26,255 bases of DNA. It comes from a virus. The position numbers and the translations under genes were made by a program. Below are positions 14,825 through 20,622 of this stretch, one piece after another. The notes beneath the pieces are model-generated. The model had not been told where the DNA came from and did no database searches. It worked only from the letters and a program-made list of their open reading frames with translations. Positions within the stretch are counted from its first letter, which is position 1, and each line of letters opens with the position of its first letter. The stretch spans positions 1 through 26,255 of the IMG/VR virus record IMGVR_UViG_3300050821_000629; one strand, given 5' to 3'.

Positions 14825-15426
14825 TACACCACCCTTTGAGTATTAGTCGCCTTCTTATATTGATCTTCTAAGTATTGAATCGACTTTGGATTAGTGACTA
14901 ATTGTCCTTTCTCATTGGTCCAACCTTGTTGTGTTCTACTATATGTCCCACCATTGACTTTAATCTGACTACCAACAGGCGTTGCTGATGGATTGACTTG
15001 GTGTGGCATATTTTGTTGTTGTGTTGTGCCAGCTAATGTATTAGGTGTAGCAGTATTCGATACGTGTTGATCTGGGCGCCCAGTATTAAGATTTACTTCG
15101 GCTAATTTACGACCAACAAGTTGTTTAACAAATTGTTTAATATTTCCTGCATTAACTTTAGTCGCATCTACGTTGTAACCATTTCCATCAAGATTAGTTT
15201 TAAAAAATTTAGTTGCCCAAGCTCCAATTTGCTTCGAATATTCAGCTGGGTCACGTAGATTTACTTGACCTTGTTGCAAACGTTGCAAATGGGCTTTCAA
15301 TACTTGTAAAGTTTTACCTGTAACGGCTACAGTTCTATTTTGTTCAGCATTTCGAAAAGGTCTGACTGCTGCGTTGCCAATATTTCGGGCAGTGTTCATC
15401 GGATTCCAAAATTCATCTAATCGCAT
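14824..15426 (-). CDS. Phage protein with MRLDEF N-terminus, possible packaged protein
   Basis: A 200-aa basic protein. The N-terminus MRLDEFWNP fits the local signature. Residues 40-110 are helical (KTLQVLKAHLQRLQQGQVNL, IKQFVKQLVGRKLAEVNL). Residues 112-150 are a Thr/Asn/Gln/Pro linker, and the C-terminus (GSQIKVNGGTYSRTQQGWTNEKGQLV) looks like a small WW-like or beta-hairpin module found in some phage virion proteins. First gene of the operon running to 9911. A late-like promoter lies 21 bp before the ATG. No recognised function. Confidence 0.6.
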   Translation of the reverse strand: MRLDEFWNPMNTARNIGNAAVRPFRNAEQNRTVAVTGKTLQVLKAHLQRLQQGQVNLRDPAEYSKQIGAWATKFFKTNLDGNGYNVDATKVNAGNIKQFVKQLVGRKLAEVNLNTGRPDQHVSNTATPNTLAGTTQQQNMPHQVNPSATPVGSQIKVNGGTYSRTQQGWTNEKGQLVTNPKSIQYLEDQYKKATNTQRVV

Positions 15427-15446
15427 AATTTATACTCAATATCTTA

Positions 15447-15454
15447 TATTTATG
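15447..15454 (-). promoter_or_regulatory. Late promoter for the 15426-9911 operon
   Basis: Minus strand reads CATAAATA, one mismatch from TATAAATA, 21 bp upstream of the ATG at 15426. It follows the terminator at 15474-15498. Confidence 0.6.
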
Positions 15455-15473
15455 AATTGCAGCTTACAAAAGA

Positions 15474-15498
15474 AAAAGCCCTGAAATTCAGGGCTTTT
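15474..15498 (-). terminator. Terminator after the small membrane protein
   Basis: 11-bp stem AAAAGCCCTGA with its complement and a 3-nt loop, then a run of T on the minus strand; 22 bp after the stop at 15520. Confidence 0.85.
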
Positions 15499-15519
15499 AT
15501 GATTAAACTTTGATTTTTA

Positions 15520-15711
15520 TTATCCGTAAATACCTTTTGCACACGCCCAAGCAATGAATGCAACAAACAAAATCAATGCTGCTGTTGCGATATACGCAAG
15601 AGGTGCAAATGAGAACATGTCGAGGAAAACTTCATAGCAAAATATTGCGCCTATCATCCAAAGTTTTATGACGAGTCCCAATAGAAATCCAATTGCTTGT
15701 AACAACGGCAT
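15520..15711 (-). CDS. Small two-helix membrane protein
   Basis: A 63-aa protein with two hydrophobic segments: residues 4-25 (LQAIGFLLGLVIKLWMIGAIFC) and 33-58 (FSFAPLAYIATAALILFVAFIA), with only three charged residues before the C-terminal KGIYG. AGAGGTGG precedes the ATG at good spacing. It forms a one-gene unit with its own sigma70-like promoter and terminator, inserted between late ART-like genes, so it is probably expressed early. It could be a superinfection-exclusion, lysis-control or host-membrane protein; none of these is shown by sequence. Confidence 0.65.
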   Translation of the reverse strand: MPLLQAIGFLLGLVIKLWMIGAIFCYEVFLDMFSFAPLAYIATAALILFVAFIAWACAKGIYG

Positions 15712-15738
15712 GATACCACCTCTTTTTTCAGTAATTAC

Positions 15739-15767
15739 ATTATACTAAAATAAAGCAATTTGGGCAA
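15739..15767 (-). promoter_or_regulatory. Sigma70-like promoter for the small membrane protein
   Basis: Minus strand TTGCCC, 17-bp spacer, TATAAT (15744-15739), 28 bp before the start codon. The -10 region shares TTATTTTAGTATAAT with the nrdB promoter. Confidence 0.7.
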
Positions 15768-15773
15768 CCAGAC

Positions 15774-15791
15774 TGTTGTATTTTTACAACA
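15774..15791 (-). other. Short hairpin after paralog 7
   Basis: TGTTGTA, TTTT, TACAACA: a 7-bp AT-rich inverted repeat 11 bp after the stop at 15802. There is no U run on the minus strand, so it is a weak terminator at best. Confidence 0.3.
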
Positions 15792-15801
15792 TAAGTTTAG
15801 T

Positions 15802-16431
15802 TTAATAAAATAATGTGCTGAATGCATGTATAAAGTCTGCTCTATAAAATGCATAGTATTCACCAGTAATCATAATTTCATGACCAGACGCAAGTGCTTG
15901 CGTAAAATTATCACTAAATCCATGTTCATCTGCAAAAGATGAGGATTGTGTGTCAATTTTGAAATTATTCATTTCATCTCTATTGGCTTCTGAAACAAAA
16001 TCAGTAAAAAAGTCATCATATTTAATATTATATGTGCATTTAAATCCATCAAAAGGAAAAATCATATAAACCTTTCCATACATTGATGCTGTTATAGCCC
16101 TACTTGCGCAAAAAATTGAATTTGATCTTAGTGCAGTAAATCCACTTTTTAATAATCCTGTATCTAATAAATTACTAATTTCTTCGCTAGTGTCCGTTGG
16201 CCTGCGATCTATTCTAGATTTACCGTGTAATGCATAAGGATGTTCTCCCTTGATTCCTCTAAAACAATAGTTCTTCGCAGCCTTCATTGCTGCAACAGCG
16301 TCACTACAATTTGCTAAAATTAATTGTTTGTATTGTTCTATTTCATGCTCTTCAGGTGGTGCATTATATCCACTAGATGTATCCTGTCGAAATGATTGTT
16401 TCTCACCTGCTTCAATTTCATTTATCCTCAT
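15802..16431 (-). CDS. ADP-ribosyltransferase-like protein, paralog 7
   Basis: A 209-aa paralog, N-terminus MRINEIEAGEK. Blocks: a longer Gln/Glu/Pro linker (12-32), CSDAVAAM (42-49), CFRG (R58), HGKSRIDRRP (69-78), GFTALRSNSIFCAS (97-110), YMIFPFDGFKCTY (122-134, in place of F-T-W-S-P), and ALASGHEIMITGEYYAF (179-195, E185). It is separated from the other paralogs by the sigma70-driven membrane gene. It overlaps the small helical gene upstream by 14 bp and shares its late promoter at 16707. Same fold inference; loss of the W-S-P block marks it as one of the more diverged copies. Confidence 0.65.
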   Translation of the reverse strand: MRINEIEAGEKQSFRQDTSSGYNAPPEEHEIEQYKQLILANCSDAVAAMKAAKNYCFRGIKGEHPYALHGKSRIDRRPTDTSEEISNLLDTGLLKSGFTALRSNSIFCASRAITASMYGKVYMIFPFDGFKCTYNIKYDDFFTDFVSEANRDEMNNFKIDTQSSSFADEHGFSDNFTQALASGHEIMITGEYYAFYRADFIHAFSTLFY

Positions 16432-16687
16432 TCTTACTCTCTTTGACGCGCTGAATACCTCTACTGAATTTGACTGGTGCTTGATTTTTTATACTATTCA
16501 ACAATCTGCTTTCCAAATCTCGTGCAGTTTCTTCGTCATACGATTCACGAATCAAATTTACGAGATTTATTGCAGACTGAATAATATTGTTCGCCCTGGA
16601 TTCAATAAGATTTTCACGATCCTTATTAAAGCGTGCTGAATGAAGGCTATTCAATTCTTCAAGAATCGATTTTGGTTTCTGTGACAA
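16418..16687 (-). CDS. Small conserved helical phage protein
   Basis: An 89-aa, fully helical, charged protein. The block ESRANNIIQSAINLVNLI, then RESYDEETARDLESRLLNSIK and KFSRGIQRV, resembles short proteins found near replication and head genes of aquatic T4-like phages. The start is TTG at 16687, supported by GGAG eight bases upstream and a late-like box before that; there is no in-frame ATG. It is co-transcribed with paralog 7. Function unknown. Confidence 0.6.
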   Translation of the reverse strand: MSQKPKSILEELNSLHSARFNKDRENLIESRANNIIQSAINLVNLIRESYDEETARDLESRLLNSIKNQAPVKFSRGIQRVKESKNEDK

Positions 16688-16706
16688 GGGGCGGCTCCGA
16701 TTATAG

Positions 16707-16714
16707 TATTTATT
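16707..16714 (-). promoter_or_regulatory. Late promoter for the 16687-15802 pair
   Basis: Minus strand reads AATAAATA, one mismatch from consensus, 20 bp before the TTG start at 16687; it touches the stop codon of the helicase gene. Confidence 0.5.
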
Positions 16715-18179
16715 ACTTCTCTGACTTCAATCCATCTAACATAGATTTTAGCTTATTGCTTTGTATTTTTCCAGAAGATCGTCCAGCAATAGCTTCATCT
16801 GCTACCTTAAATGGATCTATTCCATTCTTGGGTCGTGGAGTAACATCAGCAGAATTAGTTATTGGTTGTGATGCACCATTGCCCCTCTTAACTTGATCTA
16901 GAATACTACTAATAGATGGCCTGCTAGATTCACTGTCATCAACATCAAAGAAACGCAATGATTCAATGTTAAATCCCAAATCAATTTTTTGACCCACTGA
17001 CCCACTATTACGAGTTTTTAAAAACTGCATGCAATACCTGCCCCGTTCTCTCATTGAATTGCTAGTGAATAATGCGAATGCGTTATCTGCTGTATAAATC
17101 TTAGAAATACCACCTGCGATGTTATCATGACCGAATTCAGTTTCATCAACGCCGCTGCGATTAAACTGGCATGCTGTTAATAACAATACATTTAGTTCAT
17201 TAGACAAATTTCTCAATTCCTCTGCAACATATTTGTCTTTAACGAATAAGTCGGATGGATTCACTTTAATACTAATCGGCATCATCAAATCAAGATAGTC
17301 AATAACTAGAAAATCAATAATCATACCTGTCTGAATTTGTAACTCTTTCAAATATGTCTTAATATGATTTACATTGCTTTGTGCTGGCAAGAATTTAACT
17401 TGTAACTTACCAGCTTTCTTTCCCGCCATCTTTACTTTTAATTCAACATCATCAATTTCTTTGAAGATGTTTTTCATTGGCATGTCAGTAATCATACCAT
17501 CCATACGCATACAACAAAGTTCTTCTTTCAATTCTAGAGTAATATAAACACCATTCAATCCCGTCTTAGACCAATTAACTGCCATGTTCTGCATGAACAA
17601 ACTTTTACCACCGCCAGAGTTTGCAACTACAATATTCAATTCTTTACGATTCATACCGCCATATAACTTTTCGTCTAGAGTCTTTAATCCTGTGCTAATC
17701 TGACCATTCGATTCTTTGAGTGACATTAGACGCTCTCTAGGATTTTCGTAATAGTCCGTTCCCAAATTTCTTGTCAATCCAATTTGCACTGCATCTTTGA
17801 TTAGCTTTTCAATTGGATCAAAGTTACCTTTACCTTCGCTTGATAATTTTTCAAGCAAATCAGCAGATTTAAGAATAGCTCTTTCTAATGATTTTTGTTT
17901 GGTGAATTTTTCAAATTCATCCAACGCCCACTCTTTCTTTGATTCGATGTTTTCAATTTGAGTTGATGATAATTCAAGTCCTGTAATCGATTTCAATTGT
18001 TCAATGTCAGGCAATGATCTATACTGATCTGCATATACCTGAATAAATTCTGCCGATTCTCTTAATGTTCTATCGAAATTTTCTGCACTGTATATTGAAG
18101 ATACTCTGCTATACAATTGTGGATCTTGCAGTAAGAACCTGATCATCATTTTCTGAAAATTTATACCATATTCATTCAT
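16713..18179 (-). CDS. 41: Replicative DNA helicase, DnaB family (gp41-like)
   Basis: A 488-aa hexameric helicase that unwinds the fork and works with the primase encoded just upstream. Residues 1-130 are the helical N-terminal domain. The RecA-like core begins with ISTGLKTLDEKLYGGM (161-176), then Walker A ANSGGGKS (186-193), the E-L-K segment of ITLELKEE, and Walker B FLVIDYLDLM. The sensor motif LLLTACQFNRSG and arginine-bearing LKTRNSG follow. The C-terminal 70 residues are a Ser/Pro/Lys-rich tail. Length and motif order match T4 gp41. Its start overlaps the primase stop by 8 bp, so the two are translated together. Confidence 0.93.
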   Translation of the reverse strand: MNEYGINFQKMMIRFLLQDPQLYSRVSSIYSAENFDRTLRESAEFIQVYADQYRSLPDIEQLKSITGLELSSTQIENIESKKEWALDEFEKFTKQKSLERAILKSADLLEKLSSEGKGNFDPIEKLIKDAVQIGLTRNLGTDYYENPRERLMSLKESNGQISTGLKTLDEKLYGGMNRKELNIVVANSGGGKSLFMQNMAVNWSKTGLNGVYITLELKEELCCMRMDGMITDMPMKNIFKEIDDVELKVKMAGKKAGKLQVKFLPAQSNVNHIKTYLKELQIQTGMIIDFLVIDYLDLMMPISIKVNPSDLFVKDKYVAEELRNLSNELNVLLLTACQFNRSGVDETEFGHDNIAGGISKIYTADNAFALFTSNSMRERGRYCMQFLKTRNSGSVGQKIDLGFNIESLRFFDVDDSESSRPSISSILDQVKRGNGASQPITNSADVTPRPKNGIDPFKVADEAIAGRSSGKIQSNKLKSMLDGLKSEK

Positions 18180-19203
18180 TTATTTTTATCCTTTTCTTCA
18201 TAAATTTTTTTGCCAGAAGCTCTATCTTAATTTTGTTATGCACTACTGAATTAAAAATTGTTTCTAGCACAAATAATTTACCTAAATCATGAACTGCATC
18301 ATTAATATCCTTAAAATCTTCTCCCCATACAGGGAAACTCACTCCCCAACCATTCTTCATAGCATCATTAACTAATCCCATTCCAGTTTCATTAAAATCT
18401 GGCACTACTATTATTTCTTTGTTTAAACTTTCAATGATATTTGCTTGATCATCATTAATTTCACCATGCAATACTGCAACAGCATCTATTGTCATAGCAT
18501 CAAATAAACCTTCACAAACAATCACATGGTTACTTTTTCGTTTAATTTGTTCATCTAAATTATAAACATATCCCTTAGGTGTATTTTTGATAAATTGCTT
18601 TTTATCAATTGCTCTAGATGACCAACCAACGAGATTATTGTGATAATAGAATGGAACAATAACGTGTCTGCTTAGTTTCCAATCATTATGTTTGTTTGGA
18701 GACCACATCAAATCATATTTTTCTAGATTGATATGTCTGTTATATGCGTAAGTCATAACATCCAAAAAATCTTCATCTAAATTATTGCCTTCGATGATAT
18801 AAGAAAACTTTTCTGTTCCTCTAGGCATTTCAATCGTAGGGAATGATGTTGGGACAGGTAAAGTTTGCCGTTCGACAAGCTCATACTCACCATTTGCTTT
18901 TAATTCAAGAGCATCGAATTGCAATACATCAACTTGATCTTGGGGTATTCCAAACCATTTCAGAAGATTTTTAAATCGTAATGACAGTGGTCTGCCAGGC
19001 ACCCAATTTGTAGTATAGGAACAATTAAAACAATGCCAGGCGCATGTTCCATCGCCCTCAAATAAAAATCCGCCGCGGCCCCGCTTATCCAGAGTTTCAT
19101 TATTATGAATGCAACATGGTGCATTGCAAGTCTTCCAACCATTCGAAGTTGGTTTCAAGCTAACGTGAGATTGAATGAAAGATTGTAAAAAGAAAGCGTT
19201 CAT
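18172..19203 (-). CDS. 61: DNA primase (gp61-like)
   Basis: A 343-aa primase that lays RNA primers for the lagging strand with the gp41-type helicase. The N-terminal zinc ribbon is visible: C26, C30, C31 and H33 region (CNAPCCIH), then W-H-C-FNC near residues 55-60. The toprim domain carries VIVCEGLFDAM (the motif Glu), IIVVPDFNETGMGL, and DINDAVHDLG. The usual D-x-D reads D-F-N, so the second Asp is replaced. There is no SD sequence; the ATG at 19203 lies inside a 12-bp inverted repeat and 9 bp after a sigma70-like -10 box. The family call is strong. Confidence 0.9.
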   Translation of the reverse strand: MNAFFLQSFIQSHVSLKPTSNGWKTCNAPCCIHNNETLDKRGRGGFLFEGDGTCAWHCFNCSYTTNWVPGRPLSLRFKNLLKWFGIPQDQVDVLQFDALELKANGEYELVERQTLPVPTSFPTIEMPRGTEKFSYIIEGNNLDEDFLDVMTYAYNRHINLEKYDLMWSPNKHNDWKLSRHVIVPFYYHNNLVGWSSRAIDKKQFIKNTPKGYVYNLDEQIKRKSNHVIVCEGLFDAMTIDAVAVLHGEINDDQANIIESLNKEIIVVPDFNETGMGLVNDAMKNGWGVSFPVWGEDFKDINDAVHDLGKLFVLETIFNSVVHNKIKIELLAKKFMKKRIKINE

Positions 19204-19227
19204 AGTAAGAGATTATACTATGAACGC
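19196..19227. promoter_or_regulatory. 12-bp perfect inverted repeat over the primase start
   Basis: GCGTTCATAGTA at 19196-19207, an 8-bp spacer, and its exact complement at 19216-19227. The right arm overlaps the -10 box TATAAT (19217-19212, minus strand) and the left arm covers the primase start codon. It could be a protein-binding operator on DNA, or a hairpin hiding the start codon in longer transcripts reading through from 20190. Confidence 0.6.
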
Positions 19228-19241
19228 ACATTGAAAAACAA
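19212..19241 (-). promoter_or_regulatory. Sigma70-like promoter for primase-helicase
   Basis: Minus strand TTGTTT, 18-bp spacer, TATAAT at 19217-19212. A start about seven bases downstream would leave only a few bases of leader before the ATG at 19203. Confidence 0.5.
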
Positions 19242-19245
19242 GTTA

Positions 19246-20190
19246 TTAGGAGCGATACAAAATCTTAGTCACCAAGCCATTATATACAATATATTGCCCA
19301 GCTGAAATAACATAAGTAACAGCAGATGGGACAGAATATAGTGTATAACCGCTGTTGTTGGTGATTGCGAATCTAACGAAATTGTATTGCCCAGTAAATG
19401 AAATAATATCTGGAGTAGTTTGGTTTGTGTAATTAGTAGTCACAATATTAAACCAACTCACATTGGATGGTGTTGCAACTGACACATCCAATGAACCTTG
19501 AACTGTAACTGAACCAGTGAAGTTCTGAAAATAATATTGCGCAGAATGCAATCCACTTACGTTATTATTGCTTGGCATATCAGCAGACATTGCATCACTG
19601 ATTGCATTAATGGGATTCAGTGCTGCGATATTGAAAATAGAGAACGGATCATCAGTTGAACCATTTGTAGAACCTACAGTATTTGCAGAAAACACAGCCA
19701 TTGCACTTGGTCTGAACGATGGATATGAACCATCTTCTAACTCTAGTTGTCCTCTTACTTGATAATCTTCGGTTGCATACGCAACTACATTATTTCCATT
19801 GTTATCAATTGCGGATACTGAGAAATTATAAAAATTCTTTTCTAGCGCTTCTAATACATTTGCTGGGATAACAGCGGTAATAATTCCATTGATTGGATCA
19901 ACTACTGTGCATTGAATTACAACAGAAACTTGGGCATTATCTGCTTGACTTGGATTAGGAAATCCTTGAAAGTCACTAACAATATAGAATGTAAATGAAT
20001 ATCCGGTTATATTGACAGGCTTTTGATCATTGTTTTTGATTAGAAGCTTGATCGTATTGTCAATTCCTTTATAAAGTCTAATTGGTCGTGAATAATTCAT
20101 TCTGTTTATCCTGTTGATGGTAGGATCCTCAACAATCTGAATGATTGCTTGTCCTTGATTTTTAAAAAAGTATCTGATAGCGGTTTGCAT
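19246..20190 (-). CDS. Beta-rich phage protein, probable virion component
   Basis: Up to 314 aa. Residues 31-150 (MNYSRPIRLYKGIDNTIKLL, NNDQKPVNITGYSFTFYIV, GIITAVIPANVLEALEKNFYNFSVSA) form an immunoglobulin-like or baseplate-like beta domain. Residues 190-314 (FTGSVTVQGSLDVSVATPSN, ITNNSGYTLYSVPSAVTYVI) are a second beta domain. No membrane segment or enzyme motif. The start is uncertain: the ATG at 20190 has no SD and sits at the expected transcript start of the late box at 20196. The ATG at 20100 has AGGA eight bases before it and would give 284 aa. The upstream segment (YFFKNQGQAIIQIVEDPTIN) does look like real protein. A single-gene late unit; function not recognised. Confidence 0.6.
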   Translation of the reverse strand: MQTAIRYFFKNQGQAIIQIVEDPTINRINRMNYSRPIRLYKGIDNTIKLLIKNNDQKPVNITGYSFTFYIVSDFQGFPNPSQADNAQVSVVIQCTVVDPINGIITAVIPANVLEALEKNFYNFSVSAIDNNGNNVVAYATEDYQVRGQLELEDGSYPSFRPSAMAVFSANTVGSTNGSTDDPFSIFNIAALNPINAISDAMSADMPSNNNVSGLHSAQYYFQNFTGSVTVQGSLDVSVATPSNVSWFNIVTTNYTNQTTPDIISFTGQYNFVRFAITNNSGYTLYSVPSAVTYVISAGQYIVYNGLVTKILYRS

Positions 20191-20195
20191 ACATA

Positions 20196-20203
20196 TATTT
20201 ATC
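20196..20203 (-). promoter_or_regulatory. Late promoter for the 19246 gene
   Basis: Minus strand reads GATAAATA, one mismatch from consensus, immediately before the ATG at 20190. Confidence 0.5.
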
Positions 20204-20262
20204 AGACCAGAATTTTATGCTGGCTAAATATAACTGCGACATTCTACATAGAAAAATTATAC

Positions 20263-20622
20263 GTGAGCGAAATTTTAGACAAATATCCATTCTTGACATT
20301 GCTAACATATGGTGGCAAAGAGTATCTGGGCATAATTCAAAACCTCGATGATACCATAACATCTATATACGATATAGAAGCAATAAAGTCTGAAGAGGAT
20401 CGTATTAGGTTTTTAACATTAGGGGATCAATGGTGGTGGGAATCTAATAGGTCTATTCCTATTAATTTATTTCTAAAATCTGAATGGACCAACTTTAAGT
20501 ATTGTTTGAAGACGTTTAATTCTAAAGACGTTACGATCATCAAGGGACCGCAAGTGAGTTTGAAAGAGCTTGCCGCAAAAAAGACCAAAAAGCGTAGTAT
20601 CTTCTTGGTCAAAAAAATCTAA
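20263..20622 (+). CDS. Conserved phage protein, only plus-strand gene
   Basis: A 119-aa protein if started at GTG 20263 (MSEILDKYPFL...). The open frame extends left to 20149, but that part overlaps the divergent gene and lacks protein character. Blocks LTYGGKEYLGIIQNLDDTITSIYD, GDQWWWESNRSIPINLFLK, LKTFNSKDVTIIKGP and KKTKKRSIFLVKK resemble a short conserved protein of T4-like phages with no assigned function. The C-terminus is strongly basic. No good SD is seen. Its stop overlaps the stop of the minus-strand gene at 20619, tail to tail. A CTAAATAT-like box near 20224 could be its promoter. Unknown role; nucleic-acid binding is possible from its basic tail. Confidence 0.7.
   Translation: MSEILDKYPFLTLLTYGGKEYLGIIQNLDDTITSIYDIEAIKSEEDRIRFLTLGDQWWWESNRSIPINLFLKSEWTNFKYCLKTFNSKDVTIIKGPQVSLKELAAKKTKKRSIFLVKKI

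Noticed and set aside
15774-15791. Hairpin as a strong terminator of paralog 7
   Set aside because: Only 7 AT-rich base pairs and no U run after it on the minus strand; listed as a weak structure only.
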